From J054 sp963850255 (GTDB lineage: Bacteria; Pseudomonadota; Gammaproteobacteria; Steroidobacterales; GCA-2729495), in contig CAWKLL010000023.1 of NCBI GenBank assembly GCA_963850255.1, forward strand, positions 30,075-94,074: DNA of 64,000 nucleotides. The letters run 5' to 3'. Below, in pieces: positions 27,339-35,090 of this stretch (positions are counted from its first letter, which is position 1; each line of letters opens with the position of its first letter). The notes under the pieces were generated by a model. That model had not been told where the DNA came from, ran no database searches, and saw nothing but the letters and a program-made list of their open reading frames with translations. Made by a program: the position numbers and the translations under genes.

Positions 27339-28198
27339 GCATCGTCACGCAGGCACATCGCGATACCTACAACGAGCTGGGTGCTGTGCGCATTGAGGGC
27401 GCAATGGACCCGGCTTCCCTCGACTTTGCCACGCAGCTTATCGATCACATCATTATGGAATTGCGTGCCGGACGCGTTGCACCACGCAGCCAGCCGGACC
27501 CGGTATTCAAAGATATTTTTTTCGAAGACCATGATGGTTATATTCGCCTGGTCAATGCCATGCCGCGCTTTCCGCAGCTGCGCGACTGGCTGTTATCCAC
27601 ACCCGCGGCACAAACCGTTGCTGATTTGATCGGCGCGGACAGTCTGCGTATATGGCTGGACGGGACTTTTTCCAAGACCGGCAGCGACGAAAAAACTGCA
27701 ACGCCCTGGCACAACGATGAGTGCACCTTCAGTTTTCAGGGCGAGCATTTACCGTCGTTGTGGATTGCCTTGTCGGATGTGGACGAAAATAACTCGCCGC
27801 TGATTACCCTGAGCGGTTCGCATCGCGATACGCATCGCTATCACTCGCCATTCTCTCCTCAGGATGTGGCGGCGCCGGCCGAGTTCAGGCCCTGGTCAGA
27901 ACTGCTGCAGCGGGTTGCCGCCGAAGACGCCGATGTTCAGCAATGGACGGCAAAACGCGGCGATGTGCTGGTGATTCATCCCAGGACTATTCATGCGTCG
28001 TTGCCGCGGCGCTCGCCCGTTGAAGGACGGCGGCTGGCGCTCACCGTGCGCTGGGTCGGCAGCGATGTCGTGTGGTTGCCCACGCCGCTAACGCGCCTGG
28101 CGCCCTTCGATGAAAACCCGGCCATGGTCGAAGGCGAAGCGCCGCCCGAGGCATTGTTTCCGGTGGTTTGGCGGCGCGGCAGCCACCAGGGTGTTTAG
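27335..28198 (+). CDS. Phytanoyl-CoA dioxygenase (PhyH) family protein
   Basis: Fe(II)/2-oxoglutarate oxygenase fold of 287 residues. Iron ligands are TPWHNDECTF (HxD) and VIHPRTIHAS (distal His); EGRRLALTVRW supplies the Arg that usually binds 2-oxoglutarate. GSHRDTHRYHSPF follows the family's middle motif. Expected to hydroxylate an unidentified acyl or other substrate. It is coupled to the alpha/beta-hydrolase, so the pair may oxidise and then cleave the same compound. Its stop overlaps the convergent symporter by 4 bases. Confidence 0.85.
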   Translation: MSIVTQAHRDTYNELGAVRIEGAMDPASLDFATQLIDHIIMELRAGRVAPRSQPDPVFKDIFFEDHDGYIRLVNAMPRFPQLRDWLLSTPAAQTVADLIGADSLRIWLDGTFSKTGSDEKTATPWHNDECTFSFQGEHLPSLWIALSDVDENNSPLITLSGSHRDTHRYHSPFSPQDVAAPAEFRPWSELLQRVAAEDADVQQWTAKRGDVLVIHPRTIHASLPRRSPVEGRRLALTVRWVGSDVVWLPTPLTRLAPFDENPAMVEGEAPPEALFPVVWRRGSHQGV

Positions 28199-29538
28199 CC
28201 TTCCTCACTGCCCGCGATGGCCGCAGCCGGTGTGGGGCTTTCATCGACTTCCAGCTTGTAGCCGATCAATATCAGCGCGCTCAGTGTGCCGGCCACGGCA
28301 GGGATCACCGCTGCACCTATCTGAATGGCCAGTACGGCGCTTTCACTTTGTGCCGCGCCGGCCGTGCGGTCGAAGCCCATGGCGCTAAGCAGTGAGCCGA
28401 CCAGCAGTGGTCCGAAGGCGAAGGCGGTTTTCTCCACGAAGCTGTAAACGGCGGCAAAGGAGCCTTCGCGGCGCAGTCCGGTGCGGCGAAAATCGTGTTC
28501 AATGGCATCAGGCAACATCGACTGTGCCATCAGCAGGATACCGCCCGTGGCGATGCCGGTAACCAGCGCGCGCAGCAAAAAAACCTGCATCGATTCGCCG
28601 GTGGTGGCAAGCAGCCACGACAACACCACGGGTACGTAGCAGGCGATGGAAAGCATATAAGTTCTGGGCTTGCCGAAACGGCGGCTGGCAGCCAGCCAGG
28701 CGGGCATGGCGGCGATAGTACCGGCTGTCGAGGCCAGGCCGAACAGGCCCAGTGAAGATTCCGATCGGCCCAGCACGATGGTGACCAGGAACAGCAAGGC
28801 GCTCATGGTGCTGGCCACGCCCGTCAGCTGCAAAAGTTTGGAGCCAATCAAAACCAGAAACGGTTTGTTCTGCAATGCTTCGCGAATCTGCTCGCGAATG
28901 CTGTCGCGCGAATGCGTCTGTTCGGTGAATTCTGCTCGCGCGGTGAAGCGAAAACAGAGAATGGTGGCGACGACGACGATGCCGGCCACGATCCAGGACA
29001 TCTTGGCAAAGCCTTCGGCGCCACCGCCAAAGTAAGTCAGTAACGCCGGGGCCGCAGCCGCGCCCGTGAGAATGCCGAAAGAGGTGAACACCACCCGGAA
29101 CGACATCAGCTTGCTGCGTTCAAACGGGTCGGTAGTCATTTCTGCCGGCATCGCCAGGTAGGGCACATTGAACATGGTGTAGCCCGTGGCATACAACAAC
29201 AACGCCCCAATCACATACATGATCTGGCCCGCGCCGCTTAAGTCGTTCGGTGCGAATAGCATCACCATGGACAAGGCGCTGATCAGGCCGCCGGCCAGCA
29301 GGTACGGTCGGCGGCGGCCCAGCGGGCCGCGTGTGCGATCGCTGATAATGCCCATCAGCGGGTCCGTCACCATGTCGTAGAGTTTGCCGGCAAAAATCAG
29401 CAGTCCCGCCAGAGCCGGCTCCATACCCAACACGCTGACCAGGTAAAACAGGGTCAAGAAGGTTATCGAGTTGAGCAGCGTTGCCATGCCCAGGGAGCCA
29501 ACACCCCAGCCCAAACGCAAGCCCAGGTCGATACTCAT
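28195..29538 (-). CDS. GPH-type cation symporter, second copy
   Basis: 447 residues, twelve segments. GKLYDMVTDPLMGIISDRT with GPLGRRRPY, FNVPYLAMPAEM and REGSFAAVYSFVEKTAFA are the same signatures as in the symporter at 13280, of which it is a clear paralogue. The first protein has FVEKTAGAL where this has FVEKTAFAF. Probably sodium- or proton-coupled uptake of a sugar-like or polycyclic carbon source. Convergent with the PhyH gene; followed upstream by a 200-base spacer without a gene. Confidence 0.85.
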   Translation of the reverse strand: MSIDLGLRLGWGVGSLGMATLLNSITFLTLFYLVSVLGMEPALAGLLIFAGKLYDMVTDPLMGIISDRTRGPLGRRRPYLLAGGLISALSMVMLFAPNDLSGAGQIMYVIGALLLYATGYTMFNVPYLAMPAEMTTDPFERSKLMSFRVVFTSFGILTGAAAAPALLTYFGGGAEGFAKMSWIVAGIVVVATILCFRFTARAEFTEQTHSRDSIREQIREALQNKPFLVLIGSKLLQLTGVASTMSALLFLVTIVLGRSESSLGLFGLASTAGTIAAMPAWLAASRRFGKPRTYMLSIACYVPVVLSWLLATTGESMQVFLLRALVTGIATGGILLMAQSMLPDAIEHDFRRTGLRREGSFAAVYSFVEKTAFAFGPLLVGSLLSAMGFDRTAGAAQSESAVLAIQIGAAVIPAVAGTLSALILIGYKLEVDESPTPAAAIAGSEEG

Positions 29539-29741
29539 AATTTTTTTACCCGGTCTTTATCGGCAAACTTGCCCGGCACACGCCGGCTTGTGGCAGCTGC
29601 CGTGGTCGGCAAGCTCAGGAAAACACAGGCGTTCAAATGCATAGCAGCGCTCAAGGCCAAGGCTGGGAATTCAGCAACGCGACAGTCTGGTGTTGTCCGT
29701 GTACTGACTGCGGTCGTTCTCTCTGGCAATGCGAGTCGCTG

Positions 29742-30689
29742 TCAGGAGCCGGTCAGAATTTTCGGCTTTTCGACATCGCCGGTCGTCAAGCTGTCGGGCT
29801 CATTAGCCGTCAACTCAACGACCAGGTCCACAAAGGCCTGCACCACGTTTCGTTGTGCACCCTGGCGCATTAGCAGGCCGGCGTCCACCGTGCCGGCATT
29901 CACGGCCGTATCCAGCTCCAGCAAACTGCCAGACCGCAGTTCCGTGACCACCATATGCCGCGGCAGGAAGCCAACGCACTCCGTTTGCATCACTGTGGTC
30001 TTGATCAGGCGCATGGAGTTGGTCAGCACGGCCGGTTGGGGCGCGGTCATCTCAGCCTGTTGAAAAAGGCTGGTGAAATAGCCGTGCACGTCGGGCGATT
30101 CGAGCAGCAACCATCGGCAGGCGGCCAACTGTGCCGCACTGACTTTGGGTTGACGTGAGAGCGGGTGGTCCTGGCGGGCGACAAAGACGATTTCGACGTC
30201 GGCAATGGGCACATAAGTGAGGCCGGCCGGCGCATCACGTCGACCCAGTAGCATAAAGGCCAGGTCGATTTCACCGTCGCGAATTTTCGCCGTCAGTGCG
30301 GGCGACAAATCCTTGATCACTTTTAGTCGCACATTGGGCCAGGCCTGGGTAAAGGCAGCGATGGAGCGGGGCAGCAGCGCGTCGACGAAGCTGGGCGTGG
30401 TACCAATGGTCAGTTCGGCCGGTGCGTCGCCACGCATCTCCAGAATCTCGGCAGTGCCGCGTTCCAGTTGCTTGAGCATCGTGCGCGCGTGATCGTAAAA
30501 GCTGCGCCCGTAGCGGGTGGGCTTGACGCCGCCCGGGCCGCGTTCCAGCAGTGGCGCATCCAGTTCCTGCTCTAGTTTTCTCAGGCCTTTGGTCACCGCC
30601 GGCTGGGTGACGGACATCGCTTTGGCGGCGTCAGTGACGCTGCGGAGCTCAACGGCGTGTACGAAATACTTGAGTTGCTGGATGTCCAA
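29742..30689 (-). CDS. LysR-type transcriptional regulator, divergent to the methyltransferase operon
   Basis: 315 residues: N-terminal winged helix (LKYFVHAVELRSVTDAAKAM, SVTQPAVTKGLRKLE) and effector-binding domain from about residue 90 (ELTIGTTPSFVDALLPRSI, DLAFMLLGRR). It lies back-to-back with the six-gene operon at 30831-36601, which is the classic position for a LysR activator of that operon. The spacer carries matched inverted repeats that fit LysR sites. Effector unknown; likely a pathway intermediate. Confidence 0.9.
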   Translation of the reverse strand: MDIQQLKYFVHAVELRSVTDAAKAMSVTQPAVTKGLRKLEQELDAPLLERGPGGVKPTRYGRSFYDHARTMLKQLERGTAEILEMRGDAPAELTIGTTPSFVDALLPRSIAAFTQAWPNVRLKVIKDLSPALTAKIRDGEIDLAFMLLGRRDAPAGLTYVPIADVEIVFVARQDHPLSRQPKVSAAQLAACRWLLLESPDVHGYFTSLFQQAEMTAPQPAVLTNSMRLIKTTVMQTECVGFLPRHMVVTELRSGSLLELDTAVNAGTVDAGLLMRQGAQRNVVQAFVDLVVELTANEPDSLTTGDVEKPKILTGS

Positions 30690-30699
30690 TAAACAACCT

Positions 30700-30716
30700 A
30701 TAACAATTGGTTATGG
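30700..30716. promoter_or_regulatory. Inverted-repeat LysR operator, LysR-gene side
   Basis: ATAAC-AATTG-GTTAT (30700-30714) is a perfect 5-bp dyad containing the T-N11-A pattern of LysR boxes. Its right part, TTGGTTATGG (30707-30716), is repeated in inverse orientation as CCATAACCAA at 30806-30815. Confidence 0.65.
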
Positions 30717-30728
30717 AAGAGGGGCTGG

Positions 30729-30752
30729 CCATGCAATCTACGTATTGCATGG
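30729..30752. promoter_or_regulatory. Nine-bp perfect inverted repeat in the divergent promoter
   Basis: CCATGCAAT (30729-30737) and ATTGCATGG (30744-30752) form a perfect dyad around CTACGT. It lies between the two half-operators described here and is a strong candidate for a second regulator's site or the main LysR dimer site. Confidence 0.6.
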
Positions 30753-30805
30753 GATTAAAGCAAATCTGGTCTGGGATCAGAGGCTTTGTGTATAGTTAGT
30801 AATAC

Positions 30806-30815
30806 CCATAACCAA
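30806..30815. promoter_or_regulatory. Second LysR half-operator near the methyltransferase start
   Basis: CCATAACCAA is the exact reverse complement of TTGGTTATGG at 30707-30716, 90 bases away, and sits 16-25 bases before the ATG at 30831, close to the likely -10 region (TATAGT, 30791-30796). Confidence 0.55.
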
Positions 30816-30830
30816 ATAGCTGAGAAGACC

Positions 30831-31880
30831 ATGAAAGTAGAACTCCGCCAGCGCGGCCGGGCCTCGGTCGATTTCCTTGCAGATTTGGGTGCCTGGTCAG
30901 GCGGCCTGGCACCGACTATTCACGCCGACATGGCCAGCCGCGGTTTGGTGGACGAAGGCCTGGCTGAAGATCTCGATCAGCGATTGGAGCAGGTTGAGAG
31001 CGGGATGGCCGATTCGCTGCCGTTTTTTGCCTGGAGTCAGATCGGCGAATTTCTCTCGGAACGTCATGGCCGCGCGGCCATCGAGGCCTTCGAGGAAATA
31101 CGCGAAGACATGCTGCCGGAATTTGAACGGCTGAAGTCCGGACCCAGCACCATCACACGGGCAAGTCAGGATCCGACCCCGGGTTATGCCGAGGGTGTGG
31201 AATTCCATCGCACCCATGGCGGCTGGGACGGGCACCCGCACCAGGGTTTCATTCATGGTGAACTGATTCATCGCAAGTACGTGGCGAAAAATTATCCCGG
31301 CGATATTTTTGACCAGCGCCGCGAAATACTCGGTGAACTGCCACGTCAGGACTACAAGCGAATTTTCGAGATGGGTACGTCCAGCGGCCATTTCACCGTG
31401 CCCCTGCAAGAGACCTTTCCCGACGCACAGATCTGCGGCTGCGACATGAGCGCGATCATGCTTGAGCAGGCGCAACGCACGGCAAACGAGCGAGGCTGGT
31501 CCTGGAAGTTGTTGCAGGTGCCGGCAGAAGACACCGGTCTGGAAAGTGGCAGCTTTGACCTGGTGGCCTCCTATATTTTGATGCACGAAATGCCGGCCTC
31601 CGCGATTCGTGCCATCTTCAAGGAAGCTTTCAGGCTGCTGGAGCCGGGCGGCGACATGATCATGAGCGACGTTCGCCCGTTCCGTGACATGGATCGGCTT
31701 ACCGAGTGGCGGGCTTACTACCTGGCTGTTAACGGCGGCGAACCGCATTGGCTGGAAGCGGCCACCATCGACCTGAAGGCCGCGGCCGAAGAAGTCGGCT
31801 TTGTGAATGCGCGCAGTTATGGCCTTGAGCCGATGCGTTATCCCTGGGTGACCGTTGCCCACAAGCCGGAGTCAGCGTGA
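30831..31880 (+). CDS. SAM-dependent methyltransferase with His-rich N-terminal domain
   Basis: 349 residues from the ATG at 30831 (GAGAAG upstream). Residues 1-170 form an extra alpha-helical domain ending in a His-rich stretch (FHRTHGGWDGHPHQGFIHG). A Rossmann methyltransferase domain follows: IFEMGTSSGHFT (motif I, 178-187), CGCDMSAIMLEQA, SGSFDLVASYILMHEMP (motif IV), LLEPGGDMIMSDV. Methyl acceptor unknown. First gene of a tight operon; its stop and the next start overlap as TGATG. A paralogue with the same layout lies at 52333-53517, also followed by a small partner. Confidence 0.82.
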   Translation: MKVELRQRGRASVDFLADLGAWSGGLAPTIHADMASRGLVDEGLAEDLDQRLEQVESGMADSLPFFAWSQIGEFLSERHGRAAIEAFEEIREDMLPEFERLKSGPSTITRASQDPTPGYAEGVEFHRTHGGWDGHPHQGFIHGELIHRKYVAKNYPGDIFDQRREILGELPRQDYKRIFEMGTSSGHFTVPLQETFPDAQICGCDMSAIMLEQAQRTANERGWSWKLLQVPAEDTGLESGSFDLVASYILMHEMPASAIRAIFKEAFRLLEPGGDMIMSDVRPFRDMDRLTEWRAYYLAVNGGEPHWLEAATIDLKAAAEEVGFVNARSYGLEPMRYPWVTVAHKPESA

Positions 31881-32125
31881 TGCCGAGTAAGGATCCGGAA
31901 AGCAAAGTGTTCCACGCGCTGGCCGCACTGGCCGAGCAGGTCTGGGTGCTTAAGGACCGTCAAATCGTGATGGAAACTGTGTTGGCCGACAAGGGTGTTG
32001 ATCTGCGCGACGAGCTGGAGCGCTTTCAGCCTGATGAGGCCCTCGCCAAGCGCATGGACGCAGAACGGCAACAGTTCATAGCAACGGTGATGGCCAGTTT
32101 CGGGACAGAGCATGCCGGCACTTAG
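31880..32125 (+). CDS. Small alpha-helical partner protein (paralogue at 53538)
   Basis: 81 residues, no known family. Predicted mostly helical: LAALAEQVWVLKDRQIVMET, then KGVDLRDELERFQPDE. The pattern LA-x-E-x-W-x2-K-x-R-x3-V-x-E, G-x2-L and an x-P-x-E/D block also occurs in the small protein at 53538, which likewise follows a methyltransferase of the same type. The start overlaps the methyltransferase stop (TGATG; GTG at 31877 is possible). Context suggests it binds or regulates the methyltransferase. Confidence 0.65.
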   Translation: MPSKDPESKVFHALAALAEQVWVLKDRQIVMETVLADKGVDLRDELERFQPDEALAKRMDAERQQFIATVMASFGTEHAGT

Positions 32126-32789
32126 CGCGCTCAAGGAAGAGCTGCTGGCGCTATGCCGAAAAACCGACGGTGGCTTCAAGACCGCCAATGCGCCTTGGCT
32201 GGAACGCATCCGCGAGCTGATGGATGAACTGGCCGGCCTCAATCCCTTGCCGGCGCCTATGCTCAGCGAAGAAATTGACGGTCGCTGGAAGGCCGAGTTC
32301 GCCAGCTTTGGTATCAAGCCGCAGGAAGGACAGGGTATCCGTCGCGAGTCGGACCTGATGTTCAACAGCTTCGGAAAATTGCCCAGCGCGGCTATCAATG
32401 TGACTGACATTTACCAGGATATTGATCGCGATAGTGGTGCCTATAACAACCTGATTGAATTTGATATTCCAGACAGCGACATTCGCGGTGAACTGATTAC
32501 CGTGGGTCGGTTCCGTCCCGATGAAGAAAATCCACTGCGCGCCGTGGTGGAGTTTTTCGAGGTCGTGACGCGCCCCAGAGACTCCGCGGTCAGCGAAGCG
32601 GAGTTTCGCGCCGCGCTCGGCGTTGACGATAGCGTGCCGCTGCAGGCGGAATTTCGACCGCCACGCCTGCATTCGGATATCGTGTTTCTTGATAACGACT
32701 TGCGTGTGAATATCGGCAGCGTGGGTGGCAATTACGTGTTGTCGCAAACGGGTCAGCCGGCTGGTACCGCAGCTATGTCTGTGCAATGA
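32112..32789 (+). CDS. PAP/fibrillin-like protein
   Basis: 225 residues. IDGRWKAEFASFG near residue 55 resembles the L-x-G-x-W-x-LLYTS block of plastid lipid-associated proteins/fibrillins; LLALCRKTDGGFKT at the start and LDNDLRVNIGSVGGNYVLSQ at the end match their N-terminal helix and the LDxDLRI-x-RG-x2-G-x-x-FVL terminal strand. These are lipocalin-like lipid-binding proteins of photosynthetic organelles, scattered in bacteria. Here it may bind a hydrophobic pathway compound. Overlaps the preceding small gene by 14 bases and the next by 4. Confidence 0.6.
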   Translation: MPALSALKEELLALCRKTDGGFKTANAPWLERIRELMDELAGLNPLPAPMLSEEIDGRWKAEFASFGIKPQEGQGIRRESDLMFNSFGKLPSAAINVTDIYQDIDRDSGAYNNLIEFDIPDSDIRGELITVGRFRPDEENPLRAVVEFFEVVTRPRDSAVSEAEFRAALGVDDSVPLQAEFRPPRLHSDIVFLDNDLRVNIGSVGGNYVLSQTGQPAGTAAMSVQ

Positions 32790-34186
32790 CGATTCTGTCT
32801 CCGCAAGAGGCAGACTTTCAGGCACACATCCCCATTGTCATCGTCGGTGGCGGTGGTTGCGGTCTGACTGCGGCCCTGGCTGCGCGTCAGGCCGGCGCCG
32901 AGGTGCTGGTGCTGGAACGTGACAAAAGCAATCTCGGCACCACGGCCATGTCGACGGGATTGATACCGGGCGCCAATACACGCTTCCAGCGCGAGCGGGG
33001 CATTGAAGACTCCGCACAGTTACTGGCTGCCGATATCGTCGGCAAGACCGGGGGGCAGACGGACGAGGCGCTGGCCCTCGCGCTGGCCGAAGCCTCGGCC
33101 AAGACCCTTGAGTGGCTGGCTGACGATCACCAGGTGCCTTTTTCCCTGGTCGACAGTTTCCTGTATCCCGGTCACAGCGTGATGCGCATGCATGGCACGC
33201 CCAATCGGACGGGTGGCGAGTTAATGGGTGCGCTGGCCCTGGCCGCCGAGCGGGCGGGCGTGGACGTGTTGACGGAGGCGCTGGTCACAGATCTGTTTGC
33301 CGATGACGACGGTCGTATTCACGGCGTGCGCGTCAGTCGGCCCGATGGCAGTAGCGAAGATCTGGGCTGTGATGCGCTGATCCTGGCCTGCTGCGGTTTC
33401 GCCGGTAATGGCGAGATGGTGGCGGAGCTGATTCCGGAATTGCACGCCGCGGAGTTTTATGGACATCCCGGCAACAAAGGCGATGCCATTCGCTGGGGCC
33501 GGCAACTGGGCGCCGAGATCAAGGACATACGTTCCTACCAGGGCCACGCCGGTCTGGCCAAGGGCTACGGCGTGCCGATACTCTGGCCGGTGATTGTCGA
33601 GGGCGGCTTCCAGGTTAACCAGGCCGGCGCGCGGTTTGCCAACGAGGCGCGCGGCTACTCCGAACAGGCCGTTGACGTGCTGGCGCAGCCGGGTCACGTT
33701 GCCTTCACTATTTACGATGCGCGCCTGCATGAGTTAATGCAGGAGTTCGAAGACTATCGCGACGCCATCGAGGCCGGCGCCATCCGCACGGCCGCCACGC
33801 TGGAGGATTTGTGTGCGCAAACGGGTATCGATTTGCCCGGTTTGCAGGCCACGCTGGATGAGGTCGCCGCCATGAAGGCCGGCGATAAAGCTGATCCCCT
33901 GGGCCGCGACTTCACCGGCAAACCGATGCTGGCTGCGCCCTACTATGCGGTGCGTGTGACCGGCGCACTGTTTCATACCCAGGGAGGCCTGGTGGTAGAC
34001 GAACAGGCGCGGGTGCGGCGCGAAGACGGTTCGCTGATGCCCAATCTTTACGCTGGCGGCGGCGCGGCGCGCGGGGTCTCCGGGCCTGGCTGTGCGGGCT
34101 ATATGGCTGGCAACGGTTTGCTCACTGCAACAACTTTTGGACGGCTCGCCGGTGAGAGTGCCGCCGAGCTGACGCAACGAGGCTAA
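32786..34186 (+). CDS. FAD-dependent oxidoreductase, fumarate reductase/3-ketosteroid dehydrogenase type
   Basis: 466 residues. N-terminal dinucleotide fold IVIVGGGGCGLTAALAARQA and ADEVLVLERDKSN-type Glu for the ribose (VLVLERDK); TTAMSTGLIPGA; NRTGGELMGALALAA; C-terminal NLYAGGGAARGVSGPGCAGY closes the FAD site. The layout is that of FAD-binding domain 2 proteins (flavocytochrome c, delta-1-ketosteroid dehydrogenase, urocanate reductase). It would dehydrogenate or reduce a C-C bond in the operon's substrate. ATG overlaps the previous stop (ATGA). Confidence 0.85.
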   Translation: MTILSPQEADFQAHIPIVIVGGGGCGLTAALAARQAGAEVLVLERDKSNLGTTAMSTGLIPGANTRFQRERGIEDSAQLLAADIVGKTGGQTDEALALALAEASAKTLEWLADDHQVPFSLVDSFLYPGHSVMRMHGTPNRTGGELMGALALAAERAGVDVLTEALVTDLFADDDGRIHGVRVSRPDGSSEDLGCDALILACCGFAGNGEMVAELIPELHAAEFYGHPGNKGDAIRWGRQLGAEIKDIRSYQGHAGLAKGYGVPILWPVIVEGGFQVNQAGARFANEARGYSEQAVDVLAQPGHVAFTIYDARLHELMQEFEDYRDAIEAGAIRTAATLEDLCAQTGIDLPGLQATLDEVAAMKAGDKADPLGRDFTGKPMLAAPYYAVRVTGALFHTQGGLVVDEQARVRREDGSLMPNLYAGGGAARGVSGPGCAGYMAGNGLLTATTFGRLAGESAAELTQRG

Positions 34187-34190
34187 AAAA

Positions 34191-35090
34191 TTGGAATACG
34201 ATTACATCCCGCTACCCGATCGACCGCCACTACGCTGGCCGGGTGGTCAGCGCGTGGCACTGATGATTACGCTGAATCTCGAGACCTGGGACCTGGTCAA
34301 GGATTCTGATCGGCCTTACTACGCGGGTGGCCCGTCAATCCTGCCCGACATCCTGCCCGGTAACGTGCCGGACTTTCCGAATTACAGCTGGCGCGAGTAC
34401 GGTCAGCGTGTCGGTATCTGGCGCTTGTTCGAAACCTTTGATGCCCTGGGTGTGACGCCCGCCTGCACAGTTAATGCAGCGACTTGTCTGCGTCGCCGGC
34501 CAATGATTGAGGCCGCCATGCACCGTGGTTGCGAAGTGCTGGCGCACAACTATGAACAAGGTGAGTTGCTCAGCGACTACGCCAACGACCCGGCGAAAGA
34601 GCGGGAAGTGGTTCTCAAGACGCTGGATGTTTACGAGCAGACCCTGGGACGCAAGGCACGTGGTTGGTTATCTTCATCACTAAGAGGTACCTTGCAGACG
34701 GCAGATATTCTCGCCGAGTACGGCTGTAGTTTTTATTGCGACCTGATGAATGATGATCAGCCCTATTTGCTGCGCACACCGAACGGACCCATCGTGTCGG
34801 TACCGTATTCTAACGAGATCAATGACTTCACTTTGGTGGTTCGACGCGGGCACAGCACGGATGAAATGCGCGATATTCTGATCGAGGAATTAAGCGTGTT
34901 ACATCAAGAAGGCGAGAAGACCGCGCGCATAATGAATGTCGGTTTGCATCCCCATGTGTCCGGGCGTGCTTATCGGGTCCGGGCGCTGCGTGAATTTGTC
35001 GAGTTTGCCCAGTCTCTCGACGGTGTCTGGTGGGCCACGCGCGAAGAGATTGCCGCGCACTATTTGGCGAATCATGGAGAGTCGCAATGA
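34191..35090 (+). CDS. NodB-like polysaccharide deacetylase/PuuE-type amidohydrolase
   Basis: 299 residues of the carbohydrate esterase 4 barrel. VALMITLNLETWDL takes the place of the TFDDG motif and CEVLAHNYEQGELL the H-x3-H/D metal motif; SFYCDLMNDDQPYLL and IVSVPYSNEINDF are as in PuuE allantoinase and related cytosolic amidohydrolases, which act on small amides rather than chitin. TTG start with GAGG upstream, 4 bases after the FAD gene. In this operon an amide or carbamoyl-like bond is a plausible target. Confidence 0.7.
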   Translation: MEYDYIPLPDRPPLRWPGGQRVALMITLNLETWDLVKDSDRPYYAGGPSILPDILPGNVPDFPNYSWREYGQRVGIWRLFETFDALGVTPACTVNAATCLRRRPMIEAAMHRGCEVLAHNYEQGELLSDYANDPAKEREVVLKTLDVYEQTLGRKARGWLSSSLRGTLQTADILAEYGCSFYCDLMNDDQPYLLRTPNGPIVSVPYSNEINDFTLVVRRGHSTDEMRDILIEELSVLHQEGEKTARIMNVGLHPHVSGRAYRVRALREFVEFAQSLDGVWWATREEIAAHYLANHGESQ

